64,000 bases of DNA from Priestia abyssalis. Lineage in GTDB: Bacteria > Bacillota > Bacilli > Bacillales > Bacillaceae_H. The stretch lies in assembly GCF_002019595.1 (NCBI RefSeq), contig NZ_KV917369.1:4418624-4482623 (forward strand), given 5' to 3'. Positions 8,459 through 17,252 of the stretch are shown in pieces (the first letter of the stretch is position 1; each line of letters starts with the position of its first letter). The translations under genes were made by a program, and so were the position numbers. The notes under the pieces are model-generated. The model did not search any database. It saw nothing but the letters and a program-made list of their open reading frames with translations, and was not told where the DNA came from.

Positions 8459-9226
8459 TTACGATTTCCTGCTCTTAAACGCTTCTACCGCTTCATGGTG
8501 TTCCTCACTTTCCCATAAAATCGCGCATCTCCTGATTTCTTTCTCCATTCGTTCTTTCATATTCATCAATTCCCACTTTTCCAACATTGCTTGTTTATAA
8601 GAGACTAGTACATTTGAAGGCTTACGAAGTATATCAAGACAATAATTTTCCGCTCGTTCCATCAAGTGCTCATCAGAAAATACCGCTTGCACATAATTGA
8701 GCCTCTTCGCTTCTTCAGCTGTAAATAGTTTAGCTGTATAAAGCATAAAAAGCGCGTCTTGAGGGAGAATTTTTTCCATTAAAATAGAGCCGCCTCCCCA
8801 TCCTGTTGTAATCCCTAAATTCCCTTGCACAAATCCAAGTTTGCTATGCTCTGCAGCTAAGCGGATATCACAGGCAATTGCCACTTCACATCCCCCGCCA
8901 ATAGCTGTCCCATTGAGCAAGGCAACTGTCGGCTTCGGCAAGATTAATAATTCATATAAAAGCGTTCCCATCGTACTCAGCATTTCATAGGCTTCTTTTT
9001 CCGTTTTTAACTCATGGAAGGCCTTTAAATCGCCCCCGCTGCAAAACGCTTGATTACCTTCACCCGTTATCATGAATAGTTTAATTCGAGAATCCTCCTT
9101 AACTTTCATAAGCGCTGCACGTAAATTTTCCATTACATCATAGTCAATGGCATTTCTACACTCCGGACGCAAAATTTTGAAAACGGCCAATCCTTCCTCA
9201 TGGACAGTAAAACTTGTTTTCGCCAT
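8459..9226 (-). CDS. Enoyl-CoA hydratase/isomerase (crotonase) family protein, possibly ethylmalonyl-CoA decarboxylase-like
   Basis: A 255-residue crotonase-fold protein. The oxyanion-hole segments are CSGGDLKAF and GTAIGGGCEVAIACDIRLA. The first catalytic glutamate position (GGGCE) is present, but the segment that normally holds the second glutamate (PEI type) reads FVQGNLGITTGWGGGSI, so a classical hydratase mechanism is unlikely. The G-I-x-x-x-WGG pattern recalls ECHDC1-type ethylmalonyl-CoA decarboxylases; that is an inference from memory of the family. The start at 9226 follows GGGGAGGAG; an earlier ATG 19 codons upstream is not supported. A promiscuous acyl-CoA carboxylase operon lies 1.4 kb away, which could make a repair role sensible. 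Confidence 0.8.
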   Translation of the reverse strand: MAKTSFTVHEEGLAVFKILRPECRNAIDYDVMENLRAALMKVKEDSRIKLFMITGEGNQAFCSGGDLKAFHELKTEKEAYEMLSTMGTLLYELLILPKPTVALLNGTAIGGGCEVAIACDIRLAAEHSKLGFVQGNLGITTGWGGGSILMEKILPQDALFMLYTAKLFTAEEAKRLNYVQAVFSDEHLMERAENYCLDILRKPSNVLVSYKQAMLEKWELMNMKERMEKEIRRCAILWESEEHHEAVEAFKSRKS

Positions 9227-9391
9227 ACTCTCCTCCCCTTTCCACGGATTAATTCTCTCCTTTCTTTCCAAAATCCTTTTCATACATTCAATCCCGCAAT
9301 CTTTACAGCCTTATCCATGTTGGAAAGAACAGAAAGGCGTGAACTAGCAAAAAGATTGACGGACTATAACAAAATGAAGTTGGATAAGCCG

Positions 9392-9430
9392 AAACAAAAA
9401 GAAAAGCACAGGCTTTATCAGCCTGTGCTT
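9392..9430 (-). terminator. Terminator after rpmF
   Basis: A 10-bp perfect stem (AAGCACAGGC / GCCTGTGCTT) is followed on the minus strand by TTCTTTTTG. It lies 18 bases after the rpmF stop codon. Confidence 0.85.
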
Positions 9431-9448
9431 ATAGAAGGTTAACAATTA

Positions 9449-9622
9449 TTATTTGCTAACTACTTCTTTTCCTTTATAAGTTCCGCATGCTTTGCAGATA
9501 CGGTGTGATAGTTTCATTTCCCCACAACTTGGGCATTCTACCATACCAGGAACTTGTAATTTGAAGTGCGTACGACGCAATCTTTTTCTCGTTTTAGATG
9601 TTCTTCTAAAAGGTACAGCCAT
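9449..9622 (-). CDS. rpmF: Ribosomal protein bL32
   Basis: A 57-residue protein starting [20 protein letters not shown], typical of bL32 in the large ribosomal subunit. Two CxxC pairs (CPSC and CKAC) mark the zinc-binding form. The ATG at 9622 has AAGGAGG upstream, and the longer in-frame ATG adds only MGI. It follows ylbN, the usual ylbN-rpmF operon. Confidence 0.97.
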   Translation of the reverse strand: MAVPFRRTSKTRKRLRRTHFKLQVPGMVECPSCGEMKLSHRICKACGTYKGKEVVSK

Positions 9623-9686
9623 TATTCCCACCTCCTTAACAGGATTTGATTATATGAAGGCCGGGTAACGCCGGTTCTTCGCTATT

Positions 9687-10205
9687 TCATTTCTTTTCGT
9701 CTTTTTTAAAAAAGTCTTGCAGCGCCGCTAAACGAGGATCAATTTGATTTGTCTTTTCTTGTTCCGCAACAACTTCCCAATCTCGACCTGATTGCGGTGC
9801 AGCTCCCTCAACATGTGGATTATCACTAAACACTTGCATTGGGACTTCAACGAGGATGTGTTCCTTTATAATTGGATCAAGGTCCACTACTTCCCCTTTG
9901 ACATAATGTACATCTTCTTCAAGTTCATACTCAACTGGCTTCAACAAAAATGTTTCTGTTGTCTCGACATGGAATGGATATGGAACATCTACCAATGTCC
10001 GTGAACAAGGAAGGATCATCTCACCGGAAATATTCAAATGAAATGTTACTTTCGCAGAACTAATATCCGCTCTTCCTGTTACGTGAACAGGTTTCACTTC
10101 ACGAATTTGAGGATCTACTTCTTTTACATCACTCACGTCTACATACTCATCTAGTTTTAAGCCCTTTTGCTGTAACTTATATAACTGATGCACAGACCAT
10201 TTCAA
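9687..10205 (-). CDS. ylbN: YlbN, DUF177 / YceD family rRNA accumulation protein
   Basis: A 172-residue acidic DUF177 protein, homologous to bacterial YceD, linked to 23S rRNA accumulation. Typical features are the beta-rich core with PCSRTLVDVPYPFHVETTETF near residue 110 and the C-terminal DPRLAALQDFFKK motif. I choose TTG at 10205 because AGAGGTG lies six bases upstream and the resulting MKWSVHQLYKLQ matches the B. subtilis start; an ATG at 10211 is the alternative. It is cotranscribed with rpmF, as in most bacteria. Confidence 0.9.
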   Translation of the reverse strand: MKWSVHQLYKLQQKGLKLDEYVDVSDVKEVDPQIREVKPVHVTGRADISSAKVTFHLNISGEMILPCSRTLVDVPYPFHVETTETFLLKPVEYELEEDVHYVKGEVVDLDPIIKEHILVEVPMQVFSDNPHVEGAAPQSGRDWEVVAEQEKTNQIDPRLAALQDFFKKDEKK

Positions 10206-10375
10206 TTTCATCACCTCTAGGCAACAAAGGTAATTATAGCTTTGTCAGGATTATTTGTCAATATTTTTTCTTTACACTATAATTAGTGCATATCAAGCAT
10301 TAAATACTACTTTAACATGTTTTTCACCATTTTACCAAAAAACATTTATTTTTATTAAACAAAAAGGAGAAACCG

Positions 10376-11596
10376 ATGCAGGCTGTAGGAATCATTGTGG
10401 AATATAACCCTTTTCATAACGGACATTTTTATCATGTCCAGCAATCAAAAAAAAAGACGGGGGCTGATTGTGTCGTCGCTGTCATGAGCGGACATTTTTT
10501 ACAGCGCGGGGAGCCGGCCCTCGTGTCAAAGTGGGCACGAACAAAAATGGCTCTTGCAGGAGGAGTTGATCTTGTCATTGAACTTCCATTTGCCTTTGCC
10601 GCTCAGCAAGCCGATTTATTCGCAAGCGGTGCCATGTCTATTTTGGCCGCTTTGAATGTGGACAGTTTTTGCTTCGGCAGCGAAAACGGAGATATTCAAA
10701 CATTCCTGGAAGCAGAACATTTCTACCGAATACATGAAGAACAAGTATCCTCACATGTTCAACATGCCTTGAAGCAAGGAATGAGCTATCCAACAGCGAT
10801 GTCGTTCGCATTGAAAAAAGTGGGCGAATCCAAACAGCTTCTTGATTTATCCCAACCCAACAACATTTTAGGCTATGCCTATATAAAGGCTATGATGCAG
10901 CATCATTATACGATGTCACCCTATACCATTGCACGGATTGAGTCCCACTATCATGATGAAACACTTTCCTCTTCTACCGTGACAAGCGCAACGAGTATCA
11001 GGAAGGCTCTCTTTTCCGAAAATGCCGACCTTCAAACTGTAAATCGCTATATGCCGGAAAGCACAGAAAGATATTTGCATGATTACGCCTCAACTTACGG
11101 CCTTTATCATCAGTGGGAACATTATTTCCCCTATTTGAAATATACACTGCTTTCCATCGCTCCTGAACAGTTGCAAGATATCTATGGAGTAGAAGAAGGA
11201 ATTGAATACCGCCTTCTTCATTATATTAAGCAGAGTCGAACATTCTCTGAATTCATGCAACTCATAAAAAACAAGCGTTACACGTGGACACGCCTGCAGA
11301 GAATGTGCGTCCATATATTAACGCACACAACAAGAAATCAAATGGAAACAGCCCTTAAAGAGCGAACTGCAGCTTATATCCGTCTTTTAGGAATGAGCAA
11401 AAAGGGACAAGTCTATTTAAAGGAGCAAAAAAAGAAGCTTCATCTCCCGCTCGTTTCGACGGTATCAAAATTTCATCACCCTCAATTAGAACAAGACATC
11501 AAAACGACAAATGTTTATAGTTTCGCTTTAAATGAACCTGCTCGATCGGAGTTTTTATTTCAGGAGTATCGCACTCCTCCCATTTTTTTTGATTAA
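10376..11596 (+). CDS. tmcAL: TmcAL, tRNA(Met) cytidine acetate ligase
   Basis: TmcAL (YlbM) makes N4-acetylcytidine at the wobble base of elongator tRNA-Met from acetate and ATP. The 406-residue protein begins with the nucleotidyltransferase signature VEYNPFHNGHFYHV (HxGH-type), then CVVAVMSGHFLQRGEPALVSKW. The C-terminal half contains the TSATSIRKAL region. AAGGAG precedes the ATG by seven bases. The gene faces ylbN-rpmF divergently and converges with ylbL, with family A repeat copy 2 between the stops. Confidence 0.93.
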   Translation: MQAVGIIVEYNPFHNGHFYHVQQSKKKTGADCVVAVMSGHFLQRGEPALVSKWARTKMALAGGVDLVIELPFAFAAQQADLFASGAMSILAALNVDSFCFGSENGDIQTFLEAEHFYRIHEEQVSSHVQHALKQGMSYPTAMSFALKKVGESKQLLDLSQPNNILGYAYIKAMMQHHYTMSPYTIARIESHYHDETLSSSTVTSATSIRKALFSENADLQTVNRYMPESTERYLHDYASTYGLYHQWEHYFPYLKYTLLSIAPEQLQDIYGVEEGIEYRLLHYIKQSRTFSEFMQLIKNKRYTWTRLQRMCVHILTHTTRNQMETALKERTAAYIRLLGMSKKGQVYLKEQKKKLHLPLVSTVSKFHHPQLEQDIKTTNVYSFALNEPARSEFLFQEYRTPPIFFD

Positions 11597-11605
11597 ATAT
11601 AAATT

Positions 11606-11735
11606 AGAGAGGATGGGTTAAAAGGGGAGAAAAGAAACCTTTTTGATCCATCCTCTCGAAAGGCCCCTTCATGAACATCCATTAAAATCAAGGGAGAAGA
11701 TGAAGGGTTATTTCAATTAAAAACAAGGGATCCAC
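11606..11735 (+). repeat. Family A double-hairpin repeat, copy 2
   Basis: Hairpin 1 pairs GAGAGGATGGGTTAAAAGG (from 11607) with CCTTTTTGATCCATCCTCTC (to 11657), using G-T wobbles. Hairpin 2 pairs an AAAGGCCCCTTCAT arm with an ATGAAGGGTTATTTC arm. It sits 10 bases after the tmcAL stop and 36 bases before the ylbL stop, so it may end both convergent transcripts. Confidence 0.8.
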
Positions 11736-11770
11736 TCATAGAGAACTATAGAATAACTTCATAACGTTTT

Positions 11771-12787
11771 TTATGGCTTTAAAGTTTTTAAATATTGAAC
11801 GGCTTCATCAAATGTATCGACTGGTACAATTTTCATCTTAGTGTCTATTTTTTTTGCTGCAGCTAAAGCTTCATGATAATTCGAACCTTTGACACCTTCT
11901 TCATTGGGAGCAAGAAAAATCTCCGCACCGGAGTTAGCAGCCGCTACCACCTTTTGGGAAATGCCGCCAATGCGGCCCACATGCCCTTCATCATCAATTG
12001 TACCTGTCCCTGCAATTTCGTATCCCTTTGTTATGTCTTCTCTCGTGAGCTGATTATAAATTTCCAAAGAAAACATTAAACCAGCCGATGGTCCGCCGAT
12101 TTTCTCTGTATCTATTTTAATATCCGGTTCAACAACGATTTCCCGGTCTGTTAATAATGTAATTCCCAACCCTGCTTTTCCTTTCATTTTGGGGAAAGGA
12201 GCAATTGTAATAGCAGCTTGTTGATGTTCTCCATCGCGTTCAAACTCTATGTTTACTGCATCTCCGACCTTCTTGTTTGTTACATACGCTACAAACTCTT
12301 CACTCGTCTCCATTTCTTTTCCATCTACTTTATATACACGGTCTCCCACCTTTAATATCTCCTCTGCAGGCATGCCGGGAATGATGCTCATGACGTATAC
12401 ACCATGATTTTTGAATACCACTTCTTTTCCTGCATGTCGATAAGCCACTAAAATCGCCGATTCCTTAGACGTTTCCATCATGTGTAATTGGCGGTATGTA
12501 TAATCTGCATCACTTTCTCCTTCTTGGCGGATATCCTCGACAGAGTAAATTTCTTGAAAATCCTGTATATGTGCCAAAGCATAAGCTAAAGGAGTTGCCT
12601 TTCCCATTCTGACTGTAGTCAGCATCAAGCTCCCCTTTTCCTCATATCCGCTTTCAACTTCAATGATTGGAGACAGTTCTTGGGCCATGCCCGGCTTTGT
12701 GATGTAATATGGCAAAGGATAGAAAGAAAGGATAAGAGCAAGAATTAATCCGCATGATAAAGCAGCCATATACATTTTAGATTTCAT
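11771..12787 (-). CDS. ylbL: YlbL, SepM-like PDZ/Lon-type membrane protease
   Basis: A 338-residue membrane-anchored serine protease. An N-terminal helix (MAALSCGLILALILSFYPL) anchors it with the rest outside. A PDZ domain spans roughly residues 125-200, and the C-terminal Lon-type protease domain carries the Ser-Lys dyad at Ser234 (KIGGPSAGLMFS) and Lys279 (GGISQKVVAA). Relatives such as streptococcal SepM cleave peptides; YlbL in B. subtilis has been linked with DNA-damage checkpoint recovery by degrading YneA. The ATG at 12787 follows GGAGGAG and overlaps the end of ylbK by 11 bases, suggesting coupling. Confidence 0.92.
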   Translation of the reverse strand: MKSKMYMAALSCGLILALILSFYPLPYYITKPGMAQELSPIIEVESGYEEKGSLMLTTVRMGKATPLAYALAHIQDFQEIYSVEDIRQEGESDADYTYRQLHMMETSKESAILVAYRHAGKEVVFKNHGVYVMSIIPGMPAEEILKVGDRVYKVDGKEMETSEEFVAYVTNKKVGDAVNIEFERDGEHQQAAITIAPFPKMKGKAGLGITLLTDREIVVEPDIKIDTEKIGGPSAGLMFSLEIYNQLTREDITKGYEIAGTGTIDDEGHVGRIGGISQKVVAAANSGAEIFLAPNEEGVKGSNYHEALAAAKKIDTKMKIVPVDTFDEAVQYLKTLKP

Positions 12788-13574
12788 CGGCTTGGTTCTC
12801 CTCCCACTGATCAATCAACATCTGTATTCGCGGTAACTGTCTCCGCGTTTCCTGTTCTCCAATGGCTATGATTTCTTGAATATTGGTAAAGGCTCTCGAA
12901 CTGAATGTTTCCACGTGAGGCCTGATCATGACATCTGAGACAATTTCACGGTGCTTCACGAGTTCGTCTTGTAAAATATCTAAGCTCTGTAAAATAACAT
13001 CGAAAATCGAACTAATGTCAGCATTAACCTTCACACGGGAAACATCCACCCCAATGATGAAGTCCGCTCCCATTTCCTTGACAACAGACACCGGAATCCG
13101 ATCAACCACGCCTCCATCCACCAATAAGCGGCCATTTACCTTTTCCGGAACGAAAATTCCCGGAATGGAAATACTCGCTCTTACTGCATCTGCAACCGGA
13201 CCATCACGAAACACTACCTTCTCTCCCGTTTTTAAGTCCGTCGTCACAATGGCAATGGGCAAATTCAACTCTTCAATTCTCTTTCCGTGTGTAAATACCC
13301 GTACCAGTTCCTTAATCCGGTTTCCTGCAATAAATCCCATTTTGGGGACCGTAAAGTCTAAATAGTATTTCCGTTTGAATGCATGGGCAATCTTGTATAA
13401 TCTTTCCATATCCAAACCAGTGCCGTAAAAAGCGGCAATCAATGCGCCCATGCTGCTTCCAGCGATGTAATCAATAGGAATAGAAGCCTCTTTTAATACC
13501 TTGATAACCCCAAGATGGGCAAACCCCCTTGCGCCCCCTGAACCAAGCGCCAATCCAATTTTCGGGCGATCCAA
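12777..13574 (-). CDS. ylbK: YlbK, patatin-like phospholipase family protein
   Basis: A 265-residue patatin-fold hydrolase. The glycine-rich oxyanion loop GSGGARGFAHLGV (residues 11-23), the nucleophile elbow GSSMG with Ser41, and the DGG motif (LLVDGGVVDRIPV, catalytic Asp near residue 150) are all present. It is probably a cytoplasmic lipid acyl hydrolase; the substrate is unknown. The start is TTG at 13574 with GGGAGG upstream. A nearby ATG is out of frame. It is cotranscribed with ylbL. Confidence 0.92.
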   Translation of the reverse strand: MDRPKIGLALGSGGARGFAHLGVIKVLKEASIPIDYIAGSSMGALIAAFYGTGLDMERLYKIAHAFKRKYYLDFTVPKMGFIAGNRIKELVRVFTHGKRIEELNLPIAIVTTDLKTGEKVVFRDGPVADAVRASISIPGIFVPEKVNGRLLVDGGVVDRIPVSVVKEMGADFIIGVDVSRVKVNADISSIFDVILQSLDILQDELVKHREIVSDVMIRPHVETFSSRAFTNIQEIIAIGEQETRRQLPRIQMLIDQWEENQADEI

Positions 13575-13817
13575 TCCGCATGCCTCCCTATATATCTATT
13601 CCACTTAATAACTCGACACGGCCGCTCTTTGGTCATACCGAATTTTCTAAATCGATATATCTCCCTCATGTTATTCTTATGGTCTAAATCGCTCCCCTAG
13701 ACTCGTATAGTAATATATGTACAAACTTTCCACTGAGGTACGAGCAAACCTATGTTGTGATTTTATCATTTTTTTATAAACAATGCATGATGGAAGAAAG
13801 AATAGGAGGAATCATGG

Positions 13818-15038
13818 TTGAATAAGTCATTCGTTAAAACGCTTGCCCTTGCAGTTTCAGCCTTCATCCTGGTGAGCGCACTGATCATTTATCCGAAAGA
13901 AGCATTCGAAGCATCTCTTCGCGGCTTGAACATGTGGTGGACCGTTGTGTTCCCCTCGTTACTGCCTTTTTTTATTTTTTCTGAAATGCTCATTGGCTTT
14001 GGCGTGGTCCGATTTATAGGTGTATTGCTCGAACCATTCATGCGTCCATTATTCCGGGTTCCCGGATCTGGTGGTTTTGTTCTTGCAATGGGAATGGCTT
14101 CAGGCTTTCCTGCAGGGGCCAAACTAACCGCAAGACTTCGGCAAGAAGGGCAGATTACAGCATCTGAAGCGGAACGTTTAGTATCGTTTACAAACTCATC
14201 CAATCCATTGTTTATTTTCGGCGCTATCGCCGTCGGATTCTTCAAAAATCCGAGTATCGGTATCCTCCTTGCTCTTTCTCATTACTTAGGCAACATTTGC
14301 GTAGGCTTTTTGATGAGGTTCCACGGCAGCAATGACCGAACAGACAAACGAGATAAACGTCCGCATTCTTTTAAGACCGCGCTCCAAGAAATGCACCGTA
14401 CCCGACTGAAAGATAATAGGCCAATAGGCAAGCTGCTTGGCGATGCGGTAACCTCTTCCATTCAAACATTGCTCATGATTGGAGGATTCATCATTTTATT
14501 TTCCGTATTGAATCGTTTGCTTTACCTTATGGATATTACGACTTTAGTCAGTCATTTTTTTTCCTACCTTTTACTTTTGTTCGGTTTCTCACAAGAATTA
14601 AGCCTGCCGCTCATCTCTGGAATATTTGAGATTACTCTCGGCAGCCAGATGACCAGCAAAGTGAGTGATTCAATCTTGTGGCAGCAAATTGCTATTGTAA
14701 GTTTCATTTTAGCTTTCAGCGGCTTTTCTGTACAAGCTCAGGTGGCAAGCATTTTAGCTGAGACAGATATCCGTTTCTCACCTTTTTTTATTGCACGCCT
14801 TTTTCACGGTCTATTTTCCGTCATTCTTTCTCTTTTATTGTGGAAGCCGCTCAGTCCTTACATACTTGCAGCACAGCCTGCCACAAGTCCGGAAGGAACC
14901 GATCCGTTCACTGCGTTGTATTTATTCGATTTGTTGCACCATTACCTTAAGCTTTGTTTGAGCTACGGTCCATTGTTGACTATTTTCTTCTTATGTTTTT
15001 ACATTTACTTACAGATGAACAGATGGAAAACAAATTAA
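13818..15038 (+). CDS. ylbJ: YlbJ, sporulation integral membrane protein
   Basis: A 406-residue polytopic membrane protein with about eight hydrophobic segments, two of the nucleoside-recognition (Gate) type (MGMASGFPAGAKLTARLRQEG and SGIFEITLGSQM regions). B. subtilis YlbJ is made in the mother cell under sigma-E and is needed for normal spore cortex. The start is TTG at 13818, eight bases after AGGAGG; the ATG at 13814 is in another frame that stops at once. It is divergent from ylbK and convergent with coaD. Confidence 0.92.
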   Translation: MNKSFVKTLALAVSAFILVSALIIYPKEAFEASLRGLNMWWTVVFPSLLPFFIFSEMLIGFGVVRFIGVLLEPFMRPLFRVPGSGGFVLAMGMASGFPAGAKLTARLRQEGQITASEAERLVSFTNSSNPLFIFGAIAVGFFKNPSIGILLALSHYLGNICVGFLMRFHGSNDRTDKRDKRPHSFKTALQEMHRTRLKDNRPIGKLLGDAVTSSIQTLLMIGGFIILFSVLNRLLYLMDITTLVSHFFSYLLLLFGFSQELSLPLISGIFEITLGSQMTSKVSDSILWQQIAIVSFILAFSGFSVQAQVASILAETDIRFSPFFIARLFHGLFSVILSLLLWKPLSPYILAAQPATSPEGTDPFTALYLFDLLHHYLKLCLSYGPLLTIFFLCFYIYLQMNRWKTN

Positions 15039-15049
15039 CCTTTCTAATT

Positions 15050-15083
15050 AAAAAGCTTGCCGTTCAATTCCGGCAAGCTTTTT
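15050..15083. terminator. Bidirectional terminator between ylbJ and coaD
   Basis: A 13-bp perfect stem (AAAAAGCTTGCCG / CGGCAAGCTTTTT) lies between the convergent stops, with T runs on both strands. Confidence 0.9.
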
Positions 15084-15092
15084 AATCTATGG

Positions 15093-15590
<498 letters not shown>

Positions 15591-15612
15591 TTATGACAAA
15601 ACCTTTTCACTT

Positions 15613-16167
15613 CTACTCAGAATATCGATAAATGGAAATGGCTGTTATCCCGTAAACTTCAAACTTTTCCTTTGAAAAGCCTCCGATTTGATCGGGAAGT
15701 TTTACATCATTGTCGTGTTCCGCAACAATCGTGCCCAACTTAGACAGCAACTGCTGTTCTCCAATCTCCTCAATAAGCGCTTTCAACTTCTGGGCTTTAT
15801 ATGGCGGATCCAAAAAAACTAAATCAAAAGTCATTTCACGCTTTTTAACTGCCTTAAGCGCTCTTTCCGCATCATTGCGATATACTTCCGCCCGATCTTC
15901 AAACCCGCAAACGGCTAAATTCGTTTTAATCGTTTGGATAGCCTTACCATCACGATCTACGAAAATCATATGATCCAAGCCTCGGCTTAAAGCTTCAATT
16001 CCCAGACCTCCGCTTCCTCCGAACAAATCCAGGCCTTTGCCCCCATCGAAGTATGGACCAATCATATTAAAGATGGCTTCTTTTACTTTATCTGTTGTAG
16101 GACGCGTCGTTACCCCTGGCACCGCTTTTAAGGGACGTCCTTTACAAGTTCCTGATACTACTCTCAT
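15613..16167 (-). CDS. rsmD: RsmD, 16S rRNA (guanine966-N2)-methyltransferase
   Basis: A 184-residue class I SAM methyltransferase that N2-methylates G966 of 16S rRNA. Features are MRVVSGTCKGRPLKA at the start, LDLFGGSGGLGIEALSRG (SAM-binding motif I, near residue 45) and the catalytic LVFLDPPYK near residue 118. ATG at 16167 agrees with the family; a GTG three codons earlier is the alternative. It is the first gene of rsmD-coaD. Confidence 0.93.
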   Translation of the reverse strand: MRVVSGTCKGRPLKAVPGVTTRPTTDKVKEAIFNMIGPYFDGGKGLDLFGGSGGLGIEALSRGLDHMIFVDRDGKAIQTIKTNLAVCGFEDRAEVYRNDAERALKAVKKREMTFDLVFLDPPYKAQKLKALIEEIGEQQLLSKLGTIVAEHDNDVKLPDQIGGFSKEKFEVYGITAISIYRYSE

Positions 16168-16319
16168 TCTTATCACTACCTCATATGTTTACTACATATT
16201 CTTTCCTATCCTAACATAAAAATCCTTTATTCGACTAGTCAAAATCTTTTTTATCGTCAATTTCGTCAAAGATTCATTCCGTTTTTAATAGTATCTTTAC
16301 ATGAAACTCAATAAAAAAT

Positions 16320-16421
16320 TCAAGACGATGTATACGCTCGTTTGAAATGGTCATACTTAGTAGTAACAACATCCCAAACAGATGTTGTTGCCAACCGCGG
16401 AGAAGACTTACGTTTCCCCAT
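16320..16421 (-). CDS. Possible small protein (33 aa)
   Basis: A short minus-strand frame starting MGKRKSSPRLATTSVWDVVT. Its ATG is preceded by GGAGG with eight bases of spacing, which is the only reason to list it. It ends in a TGA near 16320. I recognise no family. It lies upstream of rsmD and downstream of a 12-bp palindrome on the minus strand. It could equally be chance. Confidence 0.25.
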   Translation of the reverse strand: MGKRKSSPRLATTSVWDVVTTKYDHFKRAYTSS

Positions 16422-16497
16422 AAGTTCTTCCTCCGGTTTCTCCTCTCCCTTTGCCTTCTTAATTTGATTAACAACCCCTAGCTGTGTTGTTAATCAA
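16365..16497. repeat. Two inverted repeats in the gap before the DUF7147-like gene
   Basis: AACAACATC at 16365-16373 pairs with GATGTTGTT at 16381-16389 (7-base loop). TTGATTAACAAC at 16464-16475 pairs perfectly with GTTGTTAATCAA at 16486-16497 (10-base loop). Neither is followed by a T run. They could be operators or leader hairpins. Confidence 0.6.
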
Positions 16498-16508
16498 CGT
16501 TGGAAGGG

Positions 16509-16541
16509 CCCTGCACCATAATAGGTTGCAGGGTTTTTTTA
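16509..16541 (+). terminator. Plus-strand terminator without an upstream plus-strand gene
   Basis: CCCTGCA pairs with TGCAGGG around an 11-base loop, followed by seven T. It has the form of an intrinsic terminator on the plus strand, but the only annotated gene upstream (rsmD) is on the minus strand. Confidence 0.7.
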
Positions 16542-16555
16542 GTTTCGCTTTTCTT

Positions 16556-16680
16556 GTTGTCCAGCTGCGGCTCCTAACCTTTCGGCCGTTTCACTTCTGT
16601 CCATGAAACCAAAAAGCGGTTTCGTGGACAGAAGTTCCAACGTCTCTCAAGGTTGAACAGTCACCTCCGTTTTTCTTGTT
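16556..16680 (+). repeat. Family C repeat, left copy (inverted relative to right copy)
   Basis: Begins TTGTCCAGCTGCGGCTCCTA and ends GAACAGTCACCTCCGTTTTT. Between these lies an 18-bp hairpin (ACTTCTGTCCATGAAACC at 16593-16610 with its complement at 16618-16635), absent from the right copy. Similar GTCCAGCT-GGCGCC-type intergenic repeats are common in Bacillus and Geobacillus genomes. Confidence 0.8.
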
Positions 16681-16743
16681 TACTCCTTCCTTTTTCAATG
16701 ATAGAGTTATGGAGAAGTATGTATTGATGAAGGAGGATTTTTG

Positions 16744-17133
16744 ATGATACAGCGTTTTATTGAGCTTGGAGAAGGTTATTCTGACATATATGAGCTTTTG
16801 GAACTTGCCAAAAGCAATAAACACCGCCTCGCTCATTTAATAATGCTCCGCACAACAAAAGAAGAGCGGGCAGCTGCTTCATTTGTCGTCGTGCTTCATC
16901 CGACATCTGAAGGAGATTTCCAACCATTATATATATGCCGTGAAGGAATTACATACACGCCCGAAAAACCCAACAAACGAATGGAGCTGTTCGAACAGCT
17001 GGCGGAAGAATTAAATAAAAAAATTATTGCCCTTGATGTAAAGCCCTCTACTGTTTATGCTGAACGAGAGCTTTACTATCAGCACTTAATCGGAATTCTC
17101 CGCATGAACCGATACATTCCCTTCATGCAATAA
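16744..17133 (+). CDS. DUF7147-like small protein (YlbG-adjacent)
   Basis: A 129-residue soluble protein starting MIQRFIELGEGYSDIYELLE. It has no signal peptide or membrane segment. The middle is beta-rich (ASFVVVLHPTSEGDFQPLYICREGITY) and the C-terminus helical. I associate it with the DUF7147 family, found near ylbG in other Bacilli and sometimes loosely named methylthioribose kinase; that name is not supported by any visible kinase motif. AGGAGG at 16731-16736 favours the ATG at 16744 over the TTG just before. It is the only plus-strand gene between rsmD and ylbG and is flanked by inverted copies of repeat C. Confidence 0.65.
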   Translation: MIQRFIELGEGYSDIYELLELAKSNKHRLAHLIMLRTTKEERAAASFVVVLHPTSEGDFQPLYICREGITYTPEKPNKRMELFEQLAEELNKKIIALDVKPSTVYAERELYYQHLIGILRMNRYIPFMQ

Positions 17134-17135
17134 GG

Positions 17136-17209
17136 AAAGGCGGAGGCGACTGTTCAGCTTCGACAAGCTCTGGAAGCGTTCGAGGAGCTAGGAGCCGCAG
17201 CTGGACAGT
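17136..17209 (-). repeat. Family C repeat, right copy
   Basis: On the minus strand this begins CTGTCCAGCTGCGGCTCCTA and ends GAACAGTCGCCTCCGCCTTT, matching the left copy at 16556-16680 in inverted orientation. It starts two bases after the stop codon of the DUF7147-like gene. It lacks the left copy's internal hairpin. Confidence 0.8.
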
Positions 17210-17252
17210 AAAAGACAAAGGGAACCGAATAAATCGGTTCCCTTTGTCTTTT
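17210..17252. terminator. Bidirectional terminator between the DUF7147-like gene and ylbG
   Basis: A perfect 19-bp stem (AAAAGACAAAGGGAACCGA and its complement) with a five-base loop. It overlaps the ylbG stop codon by two bases and serves the two convergent genes. Confidence 0.9.

Noticed and set aside
16274..16474. Minus-strand open frame of 66 codons upstream of rsmD
   Set aside because: Arg-rich translation without a ribosome binding site; the 33-codon frame in another phase has a better start.
16365..16541. T-box or other known riboswitch before the DUF7147-like gene
   Set aside because: No T-box sequence (AGGGTGGNACCGCG) or other riboswitch core found in the gap; only hairpins and one terminator.
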